A stretch of DNA of 47,951 nt from Methanomicrobiales archaeon (lineage in GTDB: Archaea; Halobacteriota; Methanomicrobia; Methanomicrobiales; Methanospirillaceae). The DNA lies in the NCBI GenBank assembly GCA_013415565.1, contig JAAEET010000017.1:1-47951 (forward strand). The letters are read 5' to 3'. Of the stretch, positions 17,305 through 25,116 are shown piece by piece. How positions within the stretch are numbered: the first letter of the stretch is position 1; each line of letters starts with the position of its first letter. Position numbers and translations under genes: made by a program. The notes under the pieces are model-generated. The model was not told the origin of the DNA. It ran no database searches and saw nothing but the letters and a program-made list of their open reading frames with translations.

Positions 17305-18179
17305 ATACCCTCCTCCTCGCGCTGCAGACGCGTTGCCATCCGGTCCCGCTGGGAGATGAGGGTGTCGATCGCCTGCCGGCTGATCCCCTTGAACCTTCCC
17401 TGGGGAGCAAGATATTCTTCCATCGGGATCGGTTTCTTCAATGCTGCCTTGGAAGCCCCGTTGATGGTGACTTTGCCGTATTCCCGTTCATACAGGATCC
17501 ACATCCCGGACCTCACCGCGAGTTTCCCCATCTCCACGGTCATGTCAGACGCGAACCGCCAGCCCGGAGGGCAGGGAGCAAGGACATGGATGAACGATGG
17601 TCCGCGGATAGAGAGGGCTTTCCGGACCTTCCGGAAGATATCCTGCGGATATGCGACACACGCGGTCGCCATGTACGGGGGGTTATGCGCGGCAACGATG
17701 CTGTCGATATCCTTCTTGAGGTGGGACTTGCCGCCCGGAGTGGTAGTAGTACGGGCTCCGACCGGGGTCGAACCCGACCGCTGCATGCCGGTATTCCCGT
17801 AAGCCTCGTTGTCGTAGCAGATATACAGGAAATCGGTCTCCCGTTCAAGTGCCCCGGACAACGCCTGGATGCCGATGTCAACCGTCCCGCCGTCCCCGGC
17901 ATAAACGATAACATTGGTCTTCTTCCCGGCCTTCCGGTAGGCCTCGCTCATCCCGGAGGCGCATGCCGCGGCGGCGGCGAAGGCCACGTTGTACACCGGG
18001 ACATTCATGGCGGTGTTGGGATATATCCCCTGGATGACACTCGTGCAACAGGCTGGGACTACGAGGACGGTATCGGGTCCCGCCGCCTTGAGCACATACC
18101 GCAGCGTGAGCGAAGAGGGGCATCCGGCGCAGGCCGATGTGCATTTGAGAATATACTCCTCTTTCGGGATCTCGGTCAT
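17298..18179 (-). CDS. porB: Pyruvate-type ferredoxin oxidoreductase beta subunit (TPP)
   Basis: A 293-residue beta subunit that binds thiamine diphosphate (GDGGTVDIGIQALSGALE and CYDNEAYGNTGMQRSG). It binds a [4Fe-4S] cluster through N-terminal cysteines (C13, C17, C20) with a later cysteine. It is the first gene of the operon; a TGGTATAACG box about 27 bp before ATG 18179 suggests a leaderless message. The gene order is beta-alpha-gamma-delta, whereas methanogen por operons commonly run gamma-delta-alpha-beta, so this may be a second, paralogous complex. Confidence 0.92.
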   Translation of the reverse strand: MTEIPKEEYILKCTSACAGCPSSLTLRYVLKAAGPDTVLVVPACCTSVIQGIYPNTAMNVPVYNVAFAAAAACASGMSEAYRKAGKKTNVIVYAGDGGTVDIGIQALSGALERETDFLYICYDNEAYGNTGMQRSGSTPVGARTTTTPGGKSHLKKDIDSIVAAHNPPYMATACVAYPQDIFRKVRKALSIRGPSFIHVLAPCPPGWRFASDMTVEMGKLAVRSGMWILYEREYGKVTINGASKAALKKPIPMEEYLAPQGRFKGISRQAIDTLISQRDRMATRLQREEEGIC

Positions 18180-18251
18180 TGCAAACTCGGGAACAAGGTT
18201 GGCGTTATACCAGTAAAAAAGGTACTATCCGGAGGATCGCGGGCAGCCGGT

Positions 18252-18725
18252 TCAGCTCAGGATGTCGAGTGCATACCCGTGATTCGACAGTTCTCTCTGC
18301 ATCTCCCTGAACCATGCCGGACCGCTTCCCGGCATTCGGCGTTTCAGATCGGTCCAGAGTGCTTTGAGGACCGGATCTTCGGTCGTTAGGCTGGCGGTTC
18401 CCGTGACATGCCCGACCTCGGTCCCTTCCTTTCCGGTGATGACCATGGTCCGGCACCTGAAATCACGGCAGACGGCGGGTCGGTTCTCGTGGATGGTGCA
18501 GACAAAGACTCCGCCGGCATCTCGCCGGAGGAAGGGACACCACCCCGGATCGGGCGTTCCCGAAAAGAGAGCCCGCCGGTCGGGATGGATGGTCACCAGG
18601 GTGACATCGTTTGAGATCGCATTCCGGACATAGTGCTGGACCGGCGATAGACTCCGCTCGATCCGGATGTGCCGTCCGAGGCTGATACAGCACTTCCCGC
18701 ACCGGGTGCAGATGAAACTCGCCAT
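18252..18725 (-). CDS. YkgJ-family cysteine-cluster protein
   Basis: A 157-residue protein with the metal-binding core of this family: CTRCGKCC at residues 6-13, then CPFL, and C.IHENRPAVCRDFRC. The domain is thought to bind zinc or iron; its biochemical role is not established. The last 60 residues are helical and unassigned. It is upstream of, and on the same strand as, porB but separated by a promoter, so probably independent. It is divergent from the photolyase-like gene. Confidence 0.88.
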   Translation of the reverse strand: MASFICTRCGKCCISLGRHIRIERSLSPVQHYVRNAISNDVTLVTIHPDRRALFSGTPDPGWCPFLRRDAGGVFVCTIHENRPAVCRDFRCRTMVITGKEGTEVGHVTGTASLTTEDPVLKALWTDLKRRMPGSGPAWFREMQRELSNHGYALDILS

Positions 18726-18788
18726 ACTGCGGTACCAGGAGTTCTCCCGGAGGCTTTATCAAGGTGCAGGAAGAGGAGCCCTATTGCG

Positions 18789-20270
18789 ATGGACCGTCCG
18801 GCCGCCCTCATCTTCCCTCACCAGCTCTTCTCCCCGCACCCCTGCCTTGACAGGGATGTACCGGAGGCGTTCATCGTGGAGGAGGACCGGTTCTTCTCGG
18901 CATTTGCATTCCATAAAAAGAAGCTGGTCTTCCACCGTGCCTCCCTCCTGGCCTTCCGCGACCGTCTCGAAGAGGAAGGATGCCCGGTCACCCTCATCAC
19001 CCATGACGGGGGCGGAACGATGGAGCGTCTGGCAGACCTGGTCCGGGACCGGAACATCATGGGCCTCAGGGTGGCAGAGATCTGCGATACCCTGCTTGAG
19101 CAGCAGATTGCCGGAATGGCAGCGAGGGAAGGGTGGGAGATCGAAACGCTCCCGTCCCCGGGTTTTCTCACCCCCGGACCATTCATCCGGAAATTTTTCA
19201 CCGGCGCTACGCACTACTCCATGACCGCGTTCTACCGCGAGCAGCGGAAGAGGCTGGATATCCTCATGGAGGAGGGAAAACCTGCCGGAGGAAAATGGAC
19301 CTTCGACACCGAGAACCGAAAACCCCTTCCGAAGGATTTCACGGTGAAAAAACCGGCCTTCCCGCAGGAAAACAGGTATGTCCGTGAAGCCCGGGCATCG
19401 GTGGATGCGGACTTTCCGGACAATCCCGGCAGCACGACGGGATTCTCCTATCCGGTGACCCACGGGGACTCTGCAGCCTTCCTCGAAGACTTCCTCGCCC
19501 GCAGGTTCGGCTGCTTCGGTCCGTACGAGGATGCCATCAGCAGGCAGGACCCGTATATCTGCCACTCGCTCCTCTCCCCCCTCCTCAACACCGGGCTCCT
19601 CACACCCGGACAGGTCGTGGGACGGGCGCTGGCGTATGCCGCTGACCATGAGGTACCGGTGAACTCGCTGGAAGGGTTCATCCGGCAGATCATCGGGTGG
19701 CGTGAGTACATCCGGGCCATCTACCTCCTCGAAGGCGAAAACCAGCGGAAGGCTAATTTCTGGGGATTTTCCCGAAAGATGCCCGGATCGTTCTACAGGG
19801 CGGCAACCGGACTCCGCCCCGCCGACGCAACCATCAACCGGGTCATGGAGAACGCCTATGCCCACCACATCGAGCGGCTCATGGTACTCGGAAACCTCAT
19901 GCTCCTGTCCGGCATTCACCCGGAGGAGGTCTACCGGTGGTTCATGGAACTCTTCATCGATGCCTATGACTGGGTGATGGTGCCGAATGTCTTCGGGATG
20001 TCCCAGTTCGCCGACGGAGGGCTGATCACCACCAAACCGTACATCTCGGGATCCCGGTACCTCAAAAAGATGGGAGATTACGAAGACGATGGATGGGGGG
20101 AGATCTGGGATGCCCTCTACTGGCACTTCATCGCGGAACATAGCGACGCATTCCGGGAAAACCCCCGGATGAAGGTGATGGTGGCGATGCTCGACCGGAT
20201 GAAACCGGAGGTCAGGGAGAACCACCGGGAGAAGGCCCGGGAGTTTCTCTCACGGCTTGAAAACGGATGA
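18789..20270 (+). CDS. Cryptochrome/photolyase of the FeS-BCP (PhrB-like) family, lacking the Fe-S cysteines
   Basis: A 493-residue flavoprotein of the prokaryotic 6-4 photolyase family. Landmarks are the N-terminal FPHQLF, the FAD-binding region with EGFIRQIIGWREYIR, NAYAHHIERLMVLGN, and NVFGMSQFADGG before the C-terminal domain. Known members bind a [4Fe-4S] cluster through four cysteines in the C-terminal half. Here no cysteine occurs after the YICHSLLSP segment, and the usual KPYC and CxxC positions read KPYI and DDGWG. It may repair UV photoproducts or act as a light sensor. ATG 18789 is chosen because the upstream extension lies over the neighbouring promoter region. Confidence 0.88.
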   Translation: MDRPAALIFPHQLFSPHPCLDRDVPEAFIVEEDRFFSAFAFHKKKLVFHRASLLAFRDRLEEEGCPVTLITHDGGGTMERLADLVRDRNIMGLRVAEICDTLLEQQIAGMAAREGWEIETLPSPGFLTPGPFIRKFFTGATHYSMTAFYREQRKRLDILMEEGKPAGGKWTFDTENRKPLPKDFTVKKPAFPQENRYVREARASVDADFPDNPGSTTGFSYPVTHGDSAAFLEDFLARRFGCFGPYEDAISRQDPYICHSLLSPLLNTGLLTPGQVVGRALAYAADHEVPVNSLEGFIRQIIGWREYIRAIYLLEGENQRKANFWGFSRKMPGSFYRAATGLRPADATINRVMENAYAHHIERLMVLGNLMLLSGIHPEEVYRWFMELFIDAYDWVMVPNVFGMSQFADGGLITTKPYISGSRYLKKMGDYEDDGWGEIWDALYWHFIAEHSDAFRENPRMKVMVAMLDRMKPEVRENHREKAREFLSRLENG

Positions 20271-20305
20271 AAAGAAAGAAAATCCTTTTTCCGCAGGCAG
20301 GGACG

Positions 20306-20368
20306 CGGCTCGGGTGCTGCGACACCCGTCTCCCGGAGGGGCTCCGGGGTCATGAACCGTTCGAGCCG
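20306..20368. other. Potential structured element between photolyase and truA
   Basis: Nested complementary segments could fold into a three-way junction. An outer stem pairs 20306-20310 with 20364-20368. Hairpin CGGGTG/CACCCG pairs 20311-20316 with 20323-20328 (6-nt loop). Hairpin CCCGGAG/CTCCGGG pairs 20332-20338 with 20342-20348. It lies in a 126-bp gap between convergent genes, so it may be a terminator region or a small RNA. It was predicted by eye from base pairing only. Confidence 0.4.
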
Positions 20369-20396
20369 GGAGAGACCGTAGTGGGGATGAGAATGG

Positions 20397-21218
20397 TTAT
20401 TCTTTTCGGAGGGATCGGCAGATCCGTGCCATGACGGTATGGAATTCTTCCTGTTCCCGCACGAACTGCCCGGATCGCCCGGTGTCCGGGAGCGGTTCAA
20501 AGGAGATCCCGCAGTCCACCTCCCAGAGGATCAGGCCGGAGGCAGGGGCCGGGCTGAGCGGGCCGGTATCCACCCCACGCAACCGGCTCGCGATGGTATC
20601 CGCACTCCATTTCCCTTCCCCGGCGAGAATGAGGGCAGATGCCATGTACCTGACCATATGCCAGAGGAAGCTCTCCGCGGTCACCTCGCAACAGAAGATC
20701 CCGTCGTCATCAGTCACCCGGCAGGAGATCACCGTCCGGACCGGGTCCTTCCCCTCGATCCGGGCAAAGCGGGTGAAATCATGGGTGCCGACAAAGCGTG
20801 AGGCGGCGGTGTCCATCGCCGTCAGGTCGAGATCCCGTCTCCCGAAATAGTAGCGATAGGTCCGGTTGACCGCCCGATACCGGGGATGGAAGTCCTTCCC
20901 GACAACGGCATACCCGGTTACCCGGATGTCCTTCGGGAGCTGCCAGGGGAGCGCAGAGAGTGCCCGCTCCGGGAAGAGCGTCGTGAAGGAAAATACCTGG
21001 CCCCGCGCATGGACGCCCCGGTCGGTCCTCCCGGCGGCGAGAAACCGGGCCTCCCGGGGATCGGTGAAAAGCTCCGTCCGCCGGCAGGCAGCAATGAACT
21101 CACCTTCGACCGTACGGTCCCCGGCCTGGACCTGCGAGCCGAAGAACCGGTCGCCCAGGTACGCCGTCCGGAAAGCGAGCCTTACCGGTGATACATCCGC
21201 CGCTTGAATTTCTTCCAT
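20397..21218 (-). CDS. truA: tRNA pseudouridine synthase A
   Basis: TruA converts uridines 38-40 in the anticodon arm of tRNAs to pseudouridine. The 273-residue protein has the catalytic signature AGRTDRGVHARGQ with the nucleophilic aspartate, FHPRYRAVNRTYRYYF, and FLWHMVRYMASAL near the C-terminus. ATG 21218 is the only usable start and makes a 37-nt overlap with the end of the upstream PHP gene, so the two are co-transcribed. The C-terminal about 35 residues are basic and of no assigned role. Confidence 0.94.
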   Translation of the reverse strand: MEEIQAADVSPVRLAFRTAYLGDRFFGSQVQAGDRTVEGEFIAACRRTELFTDPREARFLAAGRTDRGVHARGQVFSFTTLFPERALSALPWQLPKDIRVTGYAVVGKDFHPRYRAVNRTYRYYFGRRDLDLTAMDTAASRFVGTHDFTRFARIEGKDPVRTVISCRVTDDDGIFCCEVTAESFLWHMVRYMASALILAGEGKWSADTIASRLRGVDTGPLSPAPASGLILWEVDCGISFEPLPDTGRSGQFVREQEEFHTVMARICRSLRKE

Positions 21219-21850
21219 GTGTTCCTGAGGGCCTGCCGGGTGTAGCTCGGGAGAGGGGTCATCTTCCCGGCAGGAGTGGTCTTCCCCTCCCTGATCGCCT
21301 GGAGGATCGATGCAGCGGTCGGTTCCGCGTCCACCAGGGTCCTGCCAAACCCGATGTACCGGGCGTTATGGGCATCGGATCCCCCGACGCAGGGTTTCCC
21401 GATCCGGCGGGCCATTTTCGACGCCTTGATATTCGCCGACCCGACGATGAACCTGCTGTTGAAGACCTCGACGGCATCCACGGCCGAAAGGGCAGACCGG
21501 AGTTTCCTTCCCACACCGTGCCGCCAGATGTGGTAGGGGTGGGGGAGTATGAGGAGTGCCCCTTTCTCCCGTGCCATGGTGATCGTGTCCATCACGTCCA
21601 TCCCTGAAGGTATCTTTTCGGTGATCCCGAGCGCAAGAAGGTGGCCCTGCCTCGTTGAGATCTCGATTCCCGGGATAATGACCAGCCGGGTGGGAATCTC
21701 AAGGGCGGCCAGCGCACCCTGGACCGTGTCATGGTCGGTGATGGCGATGGCGTCAAGGCCTGCCAGTTCCGCCCGCCGGATGACCTCCGCGACACTGCTC
21801 TCACCGTCCTTTGAAAAACTGGTATGGACATGCAGGTCGCAGGCAAGCAT
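21182..21850 (-). CDS. PHP-domain phosphoesterase
   Basis: A 222-residue PHP protein with metal-binding motifs CDLHVHTSFSKDGE (residues 4-17), ITDHDTV, a PGIE loop and GGSDAHN near the end. PHP enzymes use two or three metal ions to hydrolyse phosphoesters; the substrate here is unknown. ATG 21850 puts the first HxH motif at the very N-terminus as usual; a TTAATATCG box lies about 28 bp upstream. It overlaps truA downstream and is divergent from the dihydropteroate-synthase-like gene. Confidence 0.9.
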   Translation of the reverse strand: MLACDLHVHTSFSKDGESSVAEVIRRAELAGLDAIAITDHDTVQGALAALEIPTRLVIIPGIEISTRQGHLLALGITEKIPSGMDVMDTITMAREKGALLILPHPYHIWRHGVGRKLRSALSAVDAVEVFNSRFIVGSANIKASKMARRIGKPCVGGSDAHNARYIGFGRTLVDAEPTAASILQAIREGKTTPAGKMTPLPSYTRQALRNTWKKFKRRMYHR

Positions 21851-21893
21851 CTGATCATATATTTTTTTCAGCTCACCGATATTAAGGGAACTT

Positions 21894-23306
21894 ATGCGCC
21901 TTCTCCTCCCCACCGGATCGGCGACCGCCGCCATCGTGAGGAAAGCGGCTGAGGGGATGGATGCAGATGTGGTGGTGATCGGGGAGATCGCTTCGTTCCT
22001 GTCCCCGGCCCGGCTGAAGGAGCTGGTCAGGGCAGGGGAGTACGACCTGGTGCTCGTCTCCGGCATGAGTACGGCCTCTTTTGAAGAGGTCGAGAACGAG
22101 ACCGGGATCCCGGTGTTCCGGGGTCCTCGCCATGCCGCCGATCTTGACCTCATCCTCCCTCTGCTCGGCACGGTGACCCTTTCCCGAACTAAACCTGCTG
22201 ATGAACTGCTGATCGAGCGCTGGCGGGAGGAGGCGATGCGGAAGGTGGCGGAACGCGAAGAAAAAGCAGATTTCGACTACCTCATCCGCGGAGTGAAGGT
22301 TGGCGGGAACTCCCGGATCAAGGTTCTTGCCGAGATCATGGACGCCCACCGGGAGGCAGATATCGTCTCCCGTGTCCGGGAGTTCTTTGCATCCGGCGCG
22401 GATATCGTTGACCTCGGGTTCGGGTTCGATGCCACGCCCGGAGAGGTGAAGCGGGTGTTCGGTGACCTTGCCGAAGTCCCCGGCCCCCTCGCGGTTGACA
22501 GCCAGGACCCGGCCCTCATCGCCGCAGCCCTTGACCGGGCCGACCTCGTGCTCAGCCTCCACGAGGGGAACATTCCAGCCGTCGGCGGCCTGCTTGCGGG
22601 ATACGGTACCGGTACGGTGGTGGTCCCCGGGGAGCGATCGCTTGCAGAGAATATCCGGGCTGCGGAGGAGGCGGGGATCTCCTGCATCATTGCCGATCCG
22701 CTCCTTCCCCCTGCAGGCTCGGGGCTGGTCCCCGCTCTCGGGAACTTCCTGCCGGCCGGCTACCCCCTCTTCTTCGGTGCCGGAAACGTGGTAGAGCTCC
22801 TGGATGCCGACTCCGTCGGAGCCAATGCCCTGCTTGCCGGCATGGCCCGGGAGGTGAACGCGGCGGTCATCTTTACGAGCGAGCACAGTGACAAGACGCA
22901 GGGCTCCGTCCAGGAGATGCGGAGGGCGACCGAGATGATGGTGCTTGCCGAAGGGCGTCCCTATCCGAAGGACCTCGGGATCGACCTCCTGGTGATCAAG
23001 GAAAAACGACGGCGGAGGGAGCCGCCGGTGCGATACGATAGTGTTGTACCGGTCGCCCCCATGCCGCGGGAGATCACCTACGATCCGTGCGGGAACTTCC
23101 GGATCGGGATCGAAGGAGATGAGATCGTGGCTGTTATCAAAGGCAGGGCCTACCGGGGCACCTCATGGGCGGACCTCTTCCACACCATCCAGGAGAACGG
23201 CGATGTCTCCCTCCTCGATCACGCTGCCTACCTCGGCGCCGAGCTCTTCAAGGCCGAACTGGCCATCCGGTTCGGCCGGAGTTTTGAGCAGGACGGACCC
23301 TTTTAG
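21894..23306 (+). CDS. Dihydropteroate synthase-like protein (TIGR00284 type)
   Basis: A 470-residue archaeal protein. The N-terminal about 120 residues form a Rossmann-like domain specific to this family. The middle is a DHPS-like TIM barrel with the pterin-site patterns GADIVDLGFGF and GPLAVDSQDP. A C-terminal domain of about 80 residues follows. Methanogens make methanopterin rather than folate, so a role in pterin chemistry is often proposed, but these proteins differ from true folate DHPS. The promoter is a CATATATTTTT element about 30 bp upstream, overlapping the start region of the divergent PHP gene. Confidence 0.86.
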   Translation: MRLLLPTGSATAAIVRKAAEGMDADVVVIGEIASFLSPARLKELVRAGEYDLVLVSGMSTASFEEVENETGIPVFRGPRHAADLDLILPLLGTVTLSRTKPADELLIERWREEAMRKVAEREEKADFDYLIRGVKVGGNSRIKVLAEIMDAHREADIVSRVREFFASGADIVDLGFGFDATPGEVKRVFGDLAEVPGPLAVDSQDPALIAAALDRADLVLSLHEGNIPAVGGLLAGYGTGTVVVPGERSLAENIRAAEEAGISCIIADPLLPPAGSGLVPALGNFLPAGYPLFFGAGNVVELLDADSVGANALLAGMAREVNAAVIFTSEHSDKTQGSVQEMRRATEMMVLAEGRPYPKDLGIDLLVIKEKRRRREPPVRYDSVVPVAPMPREITYDPCGNFRIGIEGDEIVAVIKGRAYRGTSWADLFHTIQENGDVSLLDHAAYLGAELFKAELAIRFGRSFEQDGPF

Positions 23307-23408
23307 GGTGAAATAGATTCACGAGATCCGGCCGGGACGACGCCTCTCACGTCCCTTCATGCACATCTGATCTCTCACAACCTCTAGTTTAATTTCCATT
23401 CTTACCAA

Positions 23409-23795
23409 ATGAGAAAGAACAGGATGCAGATACAGGGCATACGAAAAGACCTCCTCTCTCTTCTCCTGCAGATCGGGAGGGAGCAGCACCCCAACGAATA
23501 CGCCGGGCTGTTGCGGGAACACAAGGGAATCATCGAGGAGCTGGATCTCCTCCCGGGGACCACCAGCAATGAGATCTCGGCAAGCCTCCACCTCGACATG
23601 ATGCCGCTTGACACCCACCTTGCCGGGAGCGTGCACTCCCACCCGAACGGCATCCTCCTCCCGTCCGACGCCGATCTCTCGTTTTTCCCCCGGACCGGGC
23701 GGTACCACCTAATTGTCGGGTACCCCTACGATGAGGGAAGCTGGGCGTGCTTCCGGGCCAATGGCAACCCGGTTGAGCTCGAGGTGGTGGCGTGA
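23409..23795 (+). CDS. JAMM/MPN-domain metalloprotease-like protein
   Basis: A protein of up to 128 residues with a complete JAMM zinc-protease motif: E30 in the first helix region, H76-S-H78-P, S86 and D89. Archaeal JAMM proteins of this size include desampylases that cut ubiquitin-like SAMP tags; other members act on sulfur-carrier proteins. ATG 23409 is one start; ATG 23424 fits better with the TTTAATTT promoter element at 23386-23393. The stop overlaps the ribL start as GTGA, an unexpected link between a protease and FAD synthesis. Confidence 0.85.
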   Translation: MRKNRMQIQGIRKDLLSLLLQIGREQHPNEYAGLLREHKGIIEELDLLPGTTSNEISASLHLDMMPLDTHLAGSVHSHPNGILLPSDADLSFFPRTGRYHLIVGYPYDEGSWACFRANGNPVELEVVA

Positions 23796-24223
23796 GAAGG
23801 GTCGTTGCCACCGGGACCTTCGATATCCTGCATACCGGCCACCTGTATTACCTGGAGGAATCCCGCCGTCTTGGGGATGAGTTGTACGTCATCGTGGCGA
23901 GGGATGCCAACGTGAAGCACAAGCCCCGGCCGATAGTTCCCGAGGACCAGCGCCTGAAGATGGTTGATGCGCTGAAACCGGTTGACCATGCGGTGCTTGG
24001 CGACCTCCATGACATGTTCCGGCCGATCCGGGAGATCCGCCCTGCAGTCATCACCATCGGGTTCAACCAGCACTTCGATGAGGAGAAGCTGCGGAGGGAT
24101 CTCTCGGCGCAGGGGATCGACGCAGAGGTGATCAGGATCGGGAGGTATGCCGGCGACACCTACTGCAGCTCGAGCCTTATCATCCGGCAGATCCTCGATC
24201 GGTACCGGGAAGAGCACGTCTGA
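23792..24223 (+). CDS. ribL: FAD synthase (archaeal RibL)
   Basis: RibL adenylylates FMN to FAD. The 143-residue nucleotidyltransferase has the HxGH motif (H14-T-G-H17) in TGTFDILHTGHLYYLEE, and CSSSLIIRQIL where related enzymes have an STT-type motif, as in RibL of Methanocaldococcus. GTG 23792 is the start, overlapping the JAMM stop. With ribK and ribB elsewhere in the window, riboflavin-to-FAD conversion is covered. Confidence 0.9.
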   Translation: MRRVVATGTFDILHTGHLYYLEESRRLGDELYVIVARDANVKHKPRPIVPEDQRLKMVDALKPVDHAVLGDLHDMFRPIREIRPAVITIGFNQHFDEEKLRRDLSAQGIDAEVIRIGRYAGDTYCSSSLIIRQILDRYREEHV

Positions 24224-24289
24224 ACATAATTACAGTCTTGCCCAATTTTCTTATCCAGTCCGCCATGAAAGGGAACATTCTACGGCCTG

Positions 24290-24994
24290 TCAGGGAGGGG
24301 GGTAGAACAGGCACTTCTCTCTCAGGCACTCCCGGTTCTTATCGCTGAACCGGCAGCGGATAATCCCGGACATCGGCAACTGGATTCCCATCTCCGTCTC
24401 AATGAACCTGACCGCCGATCGCAGCGCAATGAACGTATTCCGCTTACAGCACCGGGGGCCCCCGTACAGCGCAATATCCTCAAGGGCCCGCGATGTCATC
24501 AGGTTGGATAGCCTCCATTCCTCCCGGGAAAGCGGTGTACCGCCGGTAACCACGCTCACAAAGATACCCGTGCCCACCGCCGCCCCGCACTCGCCCATCA
24601 TACCGCAGAACCCTCCCTTTACCAGCTCCGCCCGTCGCCGGGCAGCCTTGATGGACCGTTCCTTCTTGTCCTGCTGTCCGGTATGGTTGTAGAGAGCGGC
24701 TATGAGCACGGCCGGCACGAGGAAGTGGTGCTCCGGACCATGCATCTTGACCGGTGGACTCTCCAGCAGCTTCTCGGCGATGAGAAAAGGGTTGTCAGAG
24801 GTGCTCCTGATGGTGGTTGATTCGATCAGGTCTTCGGCACCCATCCGGTGACATCGGTCGCAAATATAGTGTCCGTTGACACAGCGGGAGCTGGAGAGCT
24901 GTCTCTCTTTGCAGAACAGGCATTCCATCTCTTCAGGCTCGGGAAGGTATTCGATGGGTGCGCCGCAGATGAGGCAGCCGGAGGCGGGGGGCAT
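24290..24994 (-). CDS. DUF5714-domain cysteine-rich protein
   Basis: A 234-residue methanogen protein matching DUF5714. The N-terminal 50 residues hold two zinc-ribbon pairs (CLICGAPIEY..CLFC and CDRCH) and the rest is a helical domain with GGFCGMMGECGAAVGTGIF and GPRCCKRN. Biochemical role unknown; members often sit near methyltransferase genes, but here the neighbours are ribL and the AT-rich sugar cluster. A GATATATTG element about 26 bp upstream of ATG 24994 suggests a leaderless mRNA. Confidence 0.85.
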   Translation of the reverse strand: MPPASGCLICGAPIEYLPEPEEMECLFCKERQLSSSRCVNGHYICDRCHRMGAEDLIESTTIRSTSDNPFLIAEKLLESPPVKMHGPEHHFLVPAVLIAALYNHTGQQDKKERSIKAARRRAELVKGGFCGMMGECGAAVGTGIFVSVVTGGTPLSREEWRLSNLMTSRALEDIALYGGPRCCKRNTFIALRSAVRFIETEMGIQLPMSGIIRCRFSDKNRECLREKCLFYPPP

Positions 24995-25116
24995 GAGGGT
25001 GGTTTGGCGGCATATTCAATATATCTATCTTTCATTATTTTGATATTCGGTGTTTCAGTTCCAATAATATAAAATCAATAAATGTTAAGAACTCAAAGGC
25101 TTCAGAGGACGAGCGT

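Noticed and set aside
16237-17802. 521-codon open frame antisense to porA and porB
   Set aside because: Shadow of two overlapping por genes with intact catalytic motifs.
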